Below are positions 47,687 to 59,417 of a stretch of 64,000 bases of DNA, piece by piece; within the stretch, counting starts at the first letter, position 1, and each line of letters starts with the position of its first letter. Under the pieces are notes generated by a model. The model was not told where the DNA came from. It saw nothing but the letters and a program-made list of their open reading frames with translations, and ran no database searches. The DNA lies in the NCBI RefSeq assembly GCF_009389715.1, contig NC_052394.1, positions 22,198,899 through 22,262,898 on the forward strand, given 5' to 3'. Source of the DNA: Phoenix dactylifera. Its lineage: Eukaryota; Streptophyta; Magnoliopsida; Arecales; Arecaceae. The position numbers and the translations under genes are program-made.

Positions 47687-49384
47687 TTAATTATCCAAGC
47701 ATGTCATTAGTATTCTATAAATCTCATCAGTCTGAGGATGCTTCCTATCCCCATTAAAGAACACATGGACCTCGTTCCTGATCTCAATCCAGCTGCATCC
47801 AGGAATTCTCCTCATCTCCTTCTCCTTCATCTCCCTCCTGATCGCCGACACGCTCTGCCATCTACCGGCCGCAGAGTACACATTGGACAGCAGAACATAA
47901 GACGATATGTCCTTCGGGTCCAGCGCAATGATCCGGCGAGCAACCGTCTCGGCCAAGTCCTTATTGGAATGTATCTGGCAGCCTCCAAGCAAAGCCTTCC
48001 AAAACCCGATCCCCGGCTCGAATGGTAGCTCCTGAAGAAACCTCTCGGCATCTCCCAATCTCCCAGAGCGAGCAAGTAGATCAACCACACAAGCATGGTG
48101 CTCAGCTCTCAGTATCTCTGGTTGTTCTGTCTTAGCCAAGTTGAAGTAGTTGTAACCCTCCTTCACCAGGCCTGCATGGGTGCAGCCAAACAACAGGCCC
48201 AGAAGGGTGACACCGTTCGGCTTCAAATTCGAAGCCCGCATCCTACCGTACAATTCCAAGGACAACTCCCCTCTGCCGTTCTGTGCACAGCCACAAATCG
48301 CAGCATTCCAAGAAACAACGTTCCTCTCCTCGAGCTTATCAAATACCAAGACACTGTCTTCCAAACAACCGCACTTTGCATAGAAGCTAATGAGAGAATT
48401 ACCCACATAAACATCAGGCCTACTCAAATATTTTATAGCACAAGCATGAAAGCTTCTGCCCATCCCAAGTGCCGCTATATTGGCGGCGGCACCGAGTACA
48501 CAAGGGAAGGTAGACTCATTAGGCCGAACACCTTCTCGACACATCTCGACGAAGAGATTCACAGACTCTTCGTTCAGACCAACCTGGCTGCAGCCACCTA
48601 TCATCGCATTCCACGAGACCACATTCCTCTCCGGCATGCTCCGGAAGAGCCAGAGAGCATCGTCGAACCGCTCGTTCTTCAGGCACCCGCTTATCAACGC
48701 GGTGTACGAAACTACATTTGGATTGCAAGTGTCTTCGAATGCACGCTGGGCTTCTTCGATGGTGCCCAGTTTGGCGTAGTGGTCAAGAAGAGAGCTGCCG
48801 ACGAAGACATTGGATTGGAGGCCCATCTTTGTTGTGCAAGCATGGAGCTGCCTGCCGACGTCGAGGCTACGAAGAGCAGTGGAGGAATGGAGAGTGGTGC
48901 CGAAGGTGAATTGGTTGGGCCTGATATCGAGGGAAAGGATGCGGGAGAAGAGGGCGACGGCATCGCGGTGGCGGTTGTGGCGAGCGAAGGCGCCGATGAT
49001 AGCGGTGGCGGAGACCAAGTCCCAGTGGGATGTCTCGTCGAACAGTTTGCGAGCGGATGGGAATGCGCCGCAGTTGCAGTAGGACGGGACGATGTGCGAG
49101 GATTCTACGGGGGTTCCAGACTTGAGGAGTTGGGCGTGGGCTTTTTGCGTGCTGAGAAGATGAAAGGAGGGAGACGGGAGAGTCTGCAGCGGATGTGGAT
49201 TGAGGTCCGCAAGGGAGCTTTGGAGCTTGGGGAGCGACGATCTCATGCGGAGGCTGTGATTGGCGCTTGGTTTCAGCGCAATCACAAGCATGGAACATGG
49301 GCCTAAGCGACGACACCAGGGGTCCGTTGACTTGCAAAGTCCCATTTCAACATTTGGAATATACTTTAACATGTCGCATCCCAA
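47687..49384 (-). CDS. PLS-class pentatricopeptide repeat protein with E/E+ tail, up to 565 aa
   Basis: Intronless organelle RNA-binding protein of the PCMP-E type, expected in mitochondria or plastids and likely tied to C-to-U editing. About ten PPR motifs of P, L and S type are visible, for example SATAIIGAFARHNRHRDAVA, VVSYTALISGCLKNERFDDA, VVSWNAMIGGCSQVGLNEES and VVSWNAAICGCAQNGRGELS. The E region (FWKALLGGCQIHSNKDLAE, YVLLSNVYSAAGRWQSV) and the E+ region (KEKEMRRIPGCSWIEIRNEV) follow. It stops at DRKHPQTDEIYRILMTCLDN with no DYW deaminase domain, so it would need a DYW partner. The long open start is doubtful: Met32 (49291) or Met47 (49246) may be the real start. It begins 285 bp above the ATL start codon. 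Confidence 0.93.
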   Translation of the reverse strand: MGCDMLKYIPNVEMGLCKSTDPWCRRLGPCSMLVIALKPSANHSLRMRSSLPKLQSSLADLNPHPLQTLPSPSFHLLSTQKAHAQLLKSGTPVESSHIVPSYCNCGAFPSARKLFDETSHWDLVSATAIIGAFARHNRHRDAVALFSRILSLDIRPNQFTFGTTLHSSTALRSLDVGRQLHACTTKMGLQSNVFVGSSLLDHYAKLGTIEEAQRAFEDTCNPNVVSYTALISGCLKNERFDDALWLFRSMPERNVVSWNAMIGGCSQVGLNEESVNLFVEMCREGVRPNESTFPCVLGAAANIAALGMGRSFHACAIKYLSRPDVYVGNSLISFYAKCGCLEDSVLVFDKLEERNVVSWNAAICGCAQNGRGELSLELYGRMRASNLKPNGVTLLGLLFGCTHAGLVKEGYNYFNLAKTEQPEILRAEHHACVVDLLARSGRLGDAERFLQELPFEPGIGFWKALLGGCQIHSNKDLAETVARRIIALDPKDISSYVLLSNVYSAAGRWQSVSAIRREMKEKEMRRIPGCSWIEIRNEVHVFFNGDRKHPQTDEIYRILMTCLDN

Positions 49385-49707
49385 TCCTACTGTACATAAA
49401 AATCAACTACAAAATTTGCGCCGTGTGTGGCTGTCTGCTGGCGCCTAATTTTAGGTCCATTAAAGAAATTTTGACTGCTGGTTAGCAAATCTTAATTGAG
49501 ATGAGTACAGGAAAAATAGAGAAAGCATCAGAATAAGTAATCCATCATGATATATATAGTGCTTGAAATAAAAAACTGAAGGCATTGCGCCGGCCTAAGC
49601 ATAGTCTCTGAACTTAAACATGACAACATTTCATACTCCAGATGCAGCATGCTTCCTTCTGGTCTTGAAGGCTGGCACTGCATAATTTAGTAAATAGAAC
49701 ATTGTTT

Positions 49708-51206
49708 CTACTGAGTCCTTAGTTTCTTAGCCAAGCTTTGGTAGCTCCTGGCATGAGACGTGGACATTGCCTGCTTGAAACACGAATCTGCTGCGCCAAA
49801 GGAATTGGACGCGGATGCACCATCCATTTCGGATCCAACATAGGATCTCTCGTAATCTGGACCCAGAACTAAAGACCGGTTCGGTGTTTCGGTATTGCCT
49901 CCTTGGGCCGCAACAGGAGGGATCTGAATTGGCTTCAGCGGCGGGGGATTGCGCCACTGCGGGAGAGGCCCCGCCACAAGAAGAGTCTGAAGCAGTGGAC
50001 CTGCTTCCATCACGGTTTGCAACAGCTTCCCTTTCTCCGGCAGAGCTCTCTTGGAGACAAGGCTATCAATTGCAGCAGAAGCCCTATCGAGTTTGCTGAT
50101 GCATGAGGGGATCCCCATGGAGGTTGAGTTGTTATGTTCTAAGAGGATTGGCTGCTGCTGGAGCTGCGTATTGCTTGGGTGGAGCATGGTTAAATTTGAC
50201 ATATCTGGAGAGGACAGCGTAACAGAGAAAGGGTCGGCATGAGAGGAGGAGCCATGAGAGTATTGGGTAGGGGGATTGGACGGGCCATCAGATTTCTCGA
50301 TGTTGGGATTGGCTCCCATGGGCTTGATCTCTTGACTTTGAGGCTGGAGATGGGAAACGAGGGAACAAAGCTGCGGTGGACTACCAAGAATGATCTTGTT
50401 CGGCAGACTCTGAAGCTGTGTCCTGGCTTCATCCCTTTCTTGCCTGGTTACGTTGAGGAGATGGACTAACTTGCTTATGCTTTCTTGGTTCCTCCTAATC
50501 TCCTCCTGGGCATTTGTTCGCAATGATTCCAGTTCCAAAGTGGTCAAAAGAAGCCTAGCCTTCAATTCCTCGACACCCTGTTTGAAAGAATACAGCATCA
50601 ATTTGAAAACAGGGGAGCAGTTTGGCCCAAGAAATCCAGCCGTGCAAGACATTCTATAACTACCAGATAAACAATGTCTAATGCTTGCTTCAGACTATTG
50701 CTTCCAACCGAGACACAGCTTTGATAGACATGCAAGGGCTCAAAACTAAAACCAGTTACCTTAAAAAAAACACGAATAGTTATAGTATTATTTCAGCACG
50801 GAAGGAGTGTTTTATTTCAATCTCTTGCCAGTGGTTGTTTTTCAAAACATTCTAGTATTATGGACCGTCTCTCTCAACCGTTTAACCAAGTCACTCTCCT
50901 TTGTTCCAAGAACCTCGTGATTTAACCAGCAAAACTAATGCTTCCCTCAGAAAAAAAAAATGAAAACCCGGCGAGACTAATGCATGCAATCCAAAAATGG
51001 CAACAAAATAGAGTTCAGTCAGTATCATAACGCAGATCTTTTACAAGCATATCTATAGCCTCTTCTATGGCAAATTGAAGTCTTGAACACTATACTGAAA
51101 TATCTCAAAGTTTTCCCTTTCCTCCTTTTTCTCCACCTCGGGAAAAGAGTTCATGCAGTATATAAGACTCTTTCTTCCATTGATATCACAATATCAGAGT
51201 GTATGC

Positions 51207-51259
<53 letters not shown>

Positions 51260-51299
51260 GCACCTCTTGCCGACCCCAAACAGAGAGCGTTCCCTCCAT
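49708..51299 (-). CDS. DUF1635 family protein, 301 aa, two exons
   Basis: Plant-specific protein of unknown function. Exon 1 is only 36 bp (51299-51264, MEGTLSVWGRQE) and exon 2 is 50577-49708; GT-AG borders, phase 0. The join gives MEGTLSVWGRQEGVEELKAR, matching the usual DUF1635 start (short acidic and aromatic leader, then the SIEELKxKLLYTTLELE block). Residues 13-70 are the conserved region, predicted coiled coil (LLLTTLELESLRTNAQEEIR, then LVHLLNVTRQERDEA). The rest is Ser/Pro/Gln-rich, with a moderately conserved C-terminal part containing PPLKPIQIPPVA. The intron (686 bp) begins with a TC/AC microsatellite right after the donor. An alternative start at 50652 inside the intron would give an unrelated leader and is less likely. 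Confidence 0.85.
51209..51260. repeat. (GT)n(GA)n compound microsatellite in DUF1635 intron 1
   Basis: About 14 GT units followed by about 11 GA units on the plus strand. On the gene strand the tract starts within about 10 bp of the splice donor, giving a pyrimidine-rich TC run just inside the intron. Confidence 0.95.
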
Positions 51300-51372
51300 T
51301 ATTGCCGCCTCCGCCAAAGCCCAAGGGCTGGCACCCATTTTCCGCACGGCGTAACCAACCCTTTGGCTCTTC

Positions 51373-51377
51373 TTATA
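51373..51377 (-). promoter_or_regulatory. TATA box of the DUF1635 gene
   Basis: TTTATAAGA on the minus strand, about 75 bp above the ATG at 51299, the right distance for a 40-50 nt leader. Confidence 0.5.
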
Positions 51378-52238
51378 AAGGTCTTCCGCTCCACAAAATT
51401 CCAAAAACCCGAACCACGTCGTAACACCCGAGTCTCAGGAAAAAAAAGAAGAGGAGAAGCGTCTTCAATTTACCCTCTCTTGTTTGAAGAAGAAAAAAGA
51501 AAAAAGATTGAGAAAATGGCACGTAGAATTCTACATAAACTCCCCATGGTTATCCGGAAAAGAAAGCAAATCTCTATCGAACCTCACCATCGCTCGACGG
51601 CCGTGTTCGTGGGGGAAAATCACACGTCTTTCGACCGTCTCTCCCTGTCCTCCTCAATCCAGCAGGCTTACTTGTACAGTAGAAAAGACTTGAACGCAGA
51701 CTTGTGCTTATGTATGACTGTAGCTCGCCATGCCGGACTTGTTCATAACGTCCTCCTTCAAGCGTTGGGGTTTCGTTGTGTCTGGTTTACGGCTGCAAAT
51801 GGGTCACGTCAGGTCCATGTCCAGTTTGACATAGACCCAGCTTAGATTAGCTTGAACTCCAAAATTTAGCTTGCCCATTGATGGACAATTTTTTTTTCGA
51901 TTAAAAAAAAAGTCAATACATCCATACTCTATCGCAATTGAAAGTTTTTACTAATTTCAGACTCATGCTTGCTCTTGATCTATAGGAACCATTTGGTTTG
52001 CGAGTTTTAATAAAATAGATTTATAAAAATATAAAATAAATCAGTTTTACAAAAGTAGCTATTTGATTATTTTAATTAAACTTGTTTTCGTAAAATTTAG
52101 AAATAAATTTTATGAAAGAATTGCACGGGGCAGTCTCTTATTTAAATTATATCTTGATTTATTAGACTTAATTGATTCAGACTGGATTGGATTCAACCTA
52201 ATCTTGAAAATTTAAATAGAAAGATAAATACCATGCAG
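51378..52238. other. Intergenic, nothing recognised
   Basis: Upstream flank of the DUF1635 gene. An open frame at 51153-51845 on the plus strand runs across the microsatellite and shows no domain. Confidence 0.4.
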
Positions 52239-52600
52239 TTTTTTTTTTTGTATAACGGTGGTTCACATTTGGCAAGTCTGAATGCAACCAATAAAATCAG
52301 AAAATAAAAGGCTACATAAATTCTCTAGCAACGACGCCTGGTTCATCCAAACAAAGCTAACCGAGTGGTGAGCCACAAAAAAGGTAACTCAGTTGGCGAC
52401 ACCGTTTATCTCCCGGTGTAGTCTAGTGGGACCCGCACTCTTCTAGATGTTACGGTCTCTTCTCGATGGTACGTCTTCATCTTCAGATTCACACGATCAT
52501 CGAATTTAAGTCGCCTTCGAGAAGAATGCGATCCGTCTCCAACACCCGTTGAACATAGGACAACCCCTATCCACCGTTCCTCCACAAGCATTTGCTATAT
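52239..52600 (-). mobile_element. LINE 3' end, degraded
   Basis: T run (52239-52249) followed by TATAACGGTGG and, further on, CACAAAAAAGGTAACTCAGTTGGCGAC and GTCTCCAACACCCG-like blocks. The order matches the RNase H end of the LINE copy at 8805-9385. No usable frame is left. Confidence 0.5.
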
Positions 52601-54384
52601 AAAAAAAAAAGAGCATCTAACAATAGATCTTAATCATGGTGTAAACGTTGCCGACTTTTTAAACCGTAGAGCTAAGAGAGTCTTCTTCGTGGGAGCGGCA
52701 CGTGTGGTCCGGTAGAGGCCCACTTCCCGTCGGTAACGTGTCCACGAGTTGGGAACCGATGGTGGGTCAGAAAAGGAAGGCATGAAACGGACAAGCGAAG
52801 GTCCACGTGGCAGGAGACCCGCATCCGAAGGCACATGGAAGGCCTGGCTGGTCGACAACGACGGTATCCTCCCCTCCCGTTGGGCACGCGCGGTGAGAAC
52901 GCGCCGCAAGACCTGGACGCCCGTCCGGCAGCGCAAGGGCTGATGGGACGTCAACGCGATGGTTTTTGGCCAAAGGAAATGTCAAAATTGTTTTGGCTAA
53001 TAATTTTTTAAAAAATAATTAAAAAAAGTACTTAGTATCATTACTCCGTGATGTAGCGCCCGCAAAATGTTTGAATTGCACCCAGTCGTGCCATACTTGT
53101 GTCTTGCATCAATCCATCAATCCCCAGCCGTGCCATGGAATTGGTGAGCTAAGCACTGATAAGGAGAGATACTAGGACTCAAATGTTGCAAGTTTTGATT
53201 CTGAGTGCCGAAATCCCCATCCATTGCCCTTGTGGCTATTCAGACAGCAGCCTTGTTCCCTTTACTAGGACTAAACATAGTCTCTTCCAGCTTAAAATAT
53301 CCTTAAGTAGAGGATTAGGCTGCAAAACTTTGATTTCCTAATCTATACTTGACTATGGGAAACATTTATTTCCTTTTACATCCTTTTATTTCATGTTCTT
53401 GATGAGTTTTGATACCCCTCTCTCTCTCTCTCTCTCTCTGTCTTTCTATGCTATTATGTGCTTCGATGGATAGGAAAATCAGTCTGCTCATCGTCAAAAT
53501 TAGTGATTAGTAATCCAAATTCAACAATCCAAATCAATAAAAACAATCTAGATAATAAAAAAGTCTAATAATAATAAAAAAATATAGGTTCATCAAGTAG
53601 GAATCAAAACATACACTTTTAATAATATAATACTATTTTGTTATGATCTCATTGTTAAAGCTATGTGAATTTAAAATTATCCATGTTTTAAGATGTATAG
53701 GTCGATTGATCCATAAGATGAATTTTCAATTTATGTACCTTATCATATTTCTTGTATTATTAGTATAATTGATACAATTCTATTTATATTCAATGGTTTA
53801 GATTTTAATATTGGATAGTCTATCATTGATCTTGAAGATGAGCAGACTGATTTTATAATCCATTTGAACATGTAATAGCATTTATACACACACACACAGA
53901 TATATATACACTCACACAAATGCATAATGAGAAATAAAATATTGAACATTTATAGCAAAATTAAATTGACTTCAATAAATAAAATTATTAAAAAGGTTTG
54001 TATGTTTTTTTAAGAATACTAATGTCAAGAAAAATATTGTGTTACAAAAAAGATCAACTATAAATATAATTCTTTTTGACCTTCAAGTGAATAATTGGTT
54101 TCATGCCTCTAAATTAATGCCGTGATATTTTGTATATCACACCAAAATCAGTCCATTTTGGAGACAATTTTAAAAAAATGCAGCAACTCTATTATGCTAA
54201 TGCACGATTAGAGTATTTGTCTGAATAAAGTTTTACCTAAAAATTAATGTGAGAATTTGGTATAAAGGTAAGTATACATGTGGGCCCAATTTTCTCCTTT
54301 TTCATGCATTACATGATATATGATATACTAACTGGGACATAGTATTTTATATATTATATATTTAACTATTCTTTTCTTTGAGCA
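52601..54384. other. Intergenic: GC island, then AT-rich DNA
   Basis: 52660-52960 is GC-rich with overlapping frames of about 100 codons on both strands and no known domain. From 52980 the sequence is AT-rich. A TC microsatellite of about 11 units lies at 53417-53439. No gene recognised. Confidence 0.4.
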
Positions 54385-54495
54385 GCATGATGGGAATGTC
54401 TCCCTACCAGGGTTTGACCTGGAATCTCTCCCAGTAGCACGCCCTTGAAAGAGGGATGCCAACCATTTGACCAATGTCAACACCTATAGTGGACG
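54385..54495 (-). mobile_element. tRNA-derived SINE-like fragment
   Basis: On the minus strand, TGGTCAAATGG (54473-54463) fits the Pol III A box TRGYNNANNGG. About 45 bp downstream, AGGTCAAACCC (54420-54410) is close to a B box. A stem-forming CCTCTTTCAAGGG lies between. It does not fold as a tRNA and lacks the 3' CCA-end stem, so a SINE head or tRNA pseudogene is likelier. Confidence 0.45.
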
Positions 54496-56300
54496 AAGTA
54501 CCGCTACATTGGTTCGATTACTATTTTAAAATTTATATAAATCACTTTATATGTAATAATAAATCTCGTCCACAAAGAATTTGTGAGTTCTTTTGTCATT
54601 TGCAATGGTATTAGAAGGAATGAAACTAAATTTACTGCCAGCAGTTTTAGACAGTCAATAGATTAGAGAAAATGGTGTGACCTGAGGGCAATTAAAATAA
54701 ATCTAGGTCAAGTTTTAAGCATCTTTATTATAACATTAACAAAGATGAGGTTTCTTGGTGGATTTAAAATGTAATTGTATTAACTAAAGTAAATAATTTG
54801 CTGACATTATTGACGGTAGACTTAGATAAAAGTAGGAAAATAGAGTAAAACGAAGCAATTAGAAAGATCTGAAATCTGACTAAGGGGGAAGAAGTTAATT
54901 ACTAAACTTGGAAGGGCCCAAGACTTGGAAATTTGCTGGTGGAGAGACCCACACCTCCAACGTTTAGGTCTTCCTCGATCCACCACATGATTCTCGTAGA
55001 TATTCTGCCGCTAGCCGACATTAATTACTAAAAATTGTAGCGGTTCAAGTCTTGGAAATTGACCTCATAAGCACGATAGAGGCTAATGACTCCACCCCGC
55101 CTTGACCTCTGAGGTCCAAAAATTTGGATTTAACAGGGAAAGATAGGTCAACACTTCACATTATCTTGCCATCATCCAGGATGTATCTAACATTGGATTA
55201 TTTTTTTTTTCTTTGGTAAAAACGGCATATTATATTCAGAATCCTGCAATTGCGGTGGAGCATAAAACCAATGTGGAATGCCATTCACCGGAACCATTGA
55301 TCGGATGGTGGCGGCATGCATTAACAGATGATAAATACATTATTTGTTATAATAAGTATCTCCCACCGTGAGTTTTGTTTCTTTGTGTGCTTTTTCTTCT
55401 TCAAGAGTGTGAAAGAGCCACCCATATCAAGCTTTCATTCACTTTTTTTATAATTTTCCAGAGCCTCTACTTTCAAAGATATTGGACTTTGTAATACATT
55501 TGAAGATTAATTAATGCTCCCCAGGTCAGAAGTTAGTAGCTCAGTTTGTAAGGATCCATGTGAACGTGTGTTTAGTATCATATCGGTTATTCACTAGATA
55601 TATCTTAGATATTTATATAAGATTAAGTAATCTAATTAATAACTTCTGGCTAGTTATTTTGGATGATGTTCTGGATTGTTACACAGCTAATTCATACATA
55701 TTTTTGGTGAGATCTTGGATTGCTACATAGCTAGTTCATGCACATTCCTAAACGGTAGCCATCAAAAGATGTACGGTTATTAAATAAAGTGGATAACGAG
55801 CATGCTTGAAGACTGTCCACCTCTTGATGGCAGCCATCTAGGGATGCACAGTACTCTATGATGCACGGGCTGCATCGTAAAGAATTCTAGTTATTTCATA
55901 TTTCAATGGGAGTAACAGTCTTGATGTTGTTTAACAAAAAGACATTAACTAAATATATTTAAAAAACTATTTAAAATATCAAGTTAAAAAGACCCTAGAA
56001 CAACAGAAATGAAGCTAGTCGAAGTTACTGTCGAAACGGAACAAGCCTGTGCTACGACACGAGATTTGCGATCGACCGGGCCCAATAGCTCAAGCCCAAA
56101 CAGTTGAAACTGTACCCGCACGCCCCGGAGCGTCTCTCGTGTCCGAGGACAGATCCAGAATTAACTCTCTCCGACTGACCCGCCGCGTCGCCGATCAACC
56201 CTCCGGCCGAATCAACGACTCTACGTGTCGGCCAGACGACGAGCTTGAACAGGCCAGCCTTTTTCCGGTTCTGCAGCCGCTATTTCACCTTTACACTAAC
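54496..56300. other. Intergenic with retroelement scraps
   Basis: A T run with CTTTGGTAAAAACGGC at 55200-55226 is the tail of another LINE copy (compare GGGTAAAAACGGC at 8845-8857). About 55535-55700 contains a TATCGGTTATTCACTAG and TTATATAAG stretch that looks like part of a small LTR (TRIM or Copia), but I cannot find its ends. No gene. Confidence 0.4.
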
Positions 56301-56304
56301 CAAC

Positions 56305-56310
56305 TATAAC
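56305..56310 (+). promoter_or_regulatory. Possible TATA box of the TIP1 gene
   Basis: TATAAC on the plus strand, 140 bp above the ATG at 56451, followed by an A/G-rich leader. A weak match. Confidence 0.35.
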
Positions 56311-56450
56311 TACCGCAGAAGAGCACCAGAATAAACCTGCATATGAAACTAGCAGAGCTTTAGCTCAGGAAAAAAAAGGAAGAGAAGAAACACGAGCTCT
56401 ACATTTCTGAGTTCCAGAAAAGCTATTAGTCTCGCAAAATTTAGAGCAAA

Positions 56451-57422
56451 ATGCCGATGAACAGAATCGCCATTGGAGAGCCAGGGGAGGCGAGCCGCCC
56501 CGACGCTCTCAAAGCCGCTCTCGCCGAGTTCTTCTCCATGCTCATCTTTGTCTTCGCCGGCGAAGGATCCGGAATGGCTTTCAGTTAATACTTCGTTCAA
56601 TGCCGATACTAAAGGAACATTCTTCCACTGCTCTTTGACAACGTAGAATCTAACTATATATAAAATTATAAATTCACCCTCCAATTCTTGGACAGGCAAG
56701 CTCACCGGCGATGGACCAGCGACGCCCTCCGGTCTCATAGCAGCAGCTCTCTCTCACGCCTTCGCTCTCATCGTCGCAGTCTCTGTCGGAGCCAACATCT
56801 CAGGAGGTCATGTGAACCCCGCCGTCACGTTCGGTGCATTCGTCGGCGGTAACATAACTCTGCTCCGAGCTATACTGTATTGGATGGCGCAGTTGCTCGG
56901 CTCCGTGGTGGCTTGCATTCTTCTCAAGTTCGGCACTGGTGGAATGGTAAGCTGGCTGATGGTTCTCGTTTCTCGTATGGTAGCAATCAATTCAAGCTAA
57001 GCTGAAGCTTGGAGTTTTTTGTTTTAAATGATGACATCCCTGTGTAGAAAACAGCAGCCTTCGCAGTCTCGGCCGACGTGACTCCCATGAACGCGTTTGT
57101 GTTTGAGATCGTCATGACATTTGGGCTAGTGTACACCGTGTATGCTACGGCTGTGGATCCAAAGAAGGGTAACCTGGGAGTGATCGCACCCATAGCGATC
57201 GGATTCATCGTCGGCGCCAACATCTTGGCCGGCGGGGCCTTCGACGGGGCGTCGATGAACCCGGCAGTCTCGTTCGGCCCGGCGGTGGTCAGCTGGACGT
57301 GGGACCATCACTGGGTCTACTGGCTGGGGCCAATGATCGGGGCAGCGCTTGCAGCCATTGTCTATGATATGTGCTTCATTGGTCGCGGCACCCATGAACA
57401 GCTTCCCACTACGGATTATTGA
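56451..57422 (+). CDS. TIP1: Tonoplast intrinsic protein, TIP1 type aquaporin, 252 aa
   Basis: Vacuolar-membrane water channel, probably also passing urea and H2O2. Exons 56451-56583, 56696-56946 and 57048-57422 (759 bp, one frame). The start [20 protein letters not shown] is the normal TIP leader. Six helices and both NPA loops are present: [17 protein letters not shown] and [15 protein letters not shown]. The selectivity-filter residues read His (LSHAFAL), Ile ([10 protein letters not shown]), Ala ([11 protein letters not shown]) and Val (NPAV), the TIP1 set. The C-terminus ends EQLPTTDY, a TIP1 hallmark. The first intron (112 bp) and second (101 bp) are short. It is the only host gene here on the plus strand. 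Confidence 0.95.
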
Positions 57423-59417
57423 GAAAATATTTCCATTTCCTTGGTCTATTGTCTTCAATTGCTTCTTCAAGTCTCTCGTCTCAAGCTGGAGGAGCAAATA
57501 ATATCATTTTATGAGGAGGGTAGTGATTTCTCTTTCTTTTTATTTCTTTTACTTTGAGATCTTTTCAGGAGATGATGGAACAAGTTTGATTTGAAGTAGT
57601 ACTATGCAACCTCTTCTATTCTTTCTCTCTCTTTTTCCTTTTTCCTTTTTTTTTTTTTTAATGTTGAAGTCCAAGATAATACCTTGGCATAAGCATTTTG
57701 TTTATCAAGGTTATGGTTAGAAAAAGACTGCTTAGTTGACAGAAACATATCGGTCATCAGGGAATGAGATGAAAAGGATGGTTTCGTTTAAAAGTTTACA
57801 TAAAATCCGTAAATAAAGTAAGACAATCCTTTGCAACCCACTGTAAGTCTCAAAAGATAGATCAGAACCCACCATTTCAATGTTGCCTAGAAGATTCAAC
57901 TTAAAATTTTGACAAGTTCGACAACTGATGTAGGTATTAATTGATGATATCAACATAGACCGGAATAATTGTCAACTAAATGTAAAGAAATCCCATAAAT
58001 TAGCAATCCTTGTGATTCACCACCCACATATAGGATGGAATCTACCTTTAACTACTTGCACTCTGTGTTTTGGGCTGCCTATCCTTTTAGATCACAGCAT
58101 CAAGAAAGATCCCTAACCTCATGAACTAATGGTCTCATGCACAACCAGGTAATTACTGAGTCATTATTGAGAAAATCTAATCAAGTTCCTTCATATCTCG
58201 AGGAAATAATGCATGGTGCTCATCCCATGCTAAAACAAGGTGTCGACAGAAAAGGCAGATAAATGAACTCATTAAAATGTGATCTCACTATGTTTTTAAC
58301 TACTAGGTTGATAATAAAAAGTCCTATCTCACTTTGAGTAGACACGCCTAGACACCTCTTTTTTTTATCCCTCTCCATCCAATAATTTCCTCCTTGATGG
58401 ACCTATCCCAAATCCAAACCCAGCCCATTATCTTCACTAAGGCCCATTCTGTAAGTCATCAATGACCGACCTATATAGGCAACCAAACTCATGAGCCCTA
58501 CCTAAGCACAATCTATAGGTCAATTAGACCTAGAATGACCCAGCTTATATCAGCGAGGATTTTGAAGTTTATTGGCTACCCCATATACCCCTTTTCATAT
58601 TCCTAAATTATCTCTCATGAGCCCAAGCCCATACTGGCTCTATAAAACTTAAAAAAAAAAAAAAAATCCAACGGATACTAATGCTCCAATCTTTAGTGGC
58701 AAATCAACCTAAATTCTGACCTGAATCCTTCCATCACATGAATAATGTACGTTTGTTTCTTTCACTTCAAGCATATGTTCCACCACCTTGAAACCTTTAA
58801 GTCCTGCAATCAATGTCAAACTAGTAGTCAATTACTTAAATCTATAACAGTTGCAGAAACACCAGAGGAATGAAGGGGAATATCGAGCTATCAGTTCTTA
58901 CTAACAAAAATTTAGTCAGATATCAGCAGAAAATAATAATTACTTGATATCCTTCTTCCCTATCATATTATAAAATAACATATCAGTGCATTTTTTCAGG
59001 AAAAGGAAAAGTATACTATTTATGAACTTTTAAACATTTTAGACATAAGAAAGAATGAGGGGAAAAGAGGCATGGGTTCCATTCTGCAAGTTGCCACTCT
59101 GAACAAGTCAGAAGACTGAAGAAAAAAATGTAGGAACAAACACTGCACCAGGTTATAAAGTCAATAATGAAATCTATCGATAAACAAGTTACAACTGAAT
59201 GGAAGCATGGAGCACTACCATGGCGAGTAAAATATACATAAAACCTAATCTCTAGATAGTCTTTTGCTTCACGCCAAGCATAGAAAGTAAAAATGTCAAG
59301 CATACAATTTCCATCTAGTGTAAAATTATTTCAAGTCCAAAGATCTCTTCGACTCTGGCATGTTGGTATGATGTAGACAACTGACCGATGATTTCGAAGG
59401 GCTTGCTTTTCAGTCCT
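57423..59417. other. Intergenic between TIP1 and HACD genes (tail to tail)
   Basis: The two genes converge. The first 200-250 bp should hold the TIP1 3' UTR and the last few hundred bp the dehydratase 3' UTR. The middle is AT-rich with an A run at 58651-58666. No gene, RNA or repeat recognised. Confidence 0.4.

Noticed and set aside
48095-49306. 403-codon open frame on the plus strand.
   Set aside because: Shadow of the PPR gene on the opposite strand.
50578-50652. Longer open reading frame start for the DUF1635 gene (MSCTAGFLGPN).
   Set aside because: A good splice acceptor lies at 50577 and the upstream 36-bp exon gives a leader typical of the family.
51153-51845. 230-codon open frame on the plus strand.
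   Set aside because: It runs through a dinucleotide repeat translated as Val-Cys runs, overlaps exon 1 of a real gene on the other strand and has no domain.
52634-52954. GC-rich open frames on both strands.
   Set aside because: Composition effect; no domain and overlapping frames on both strands.
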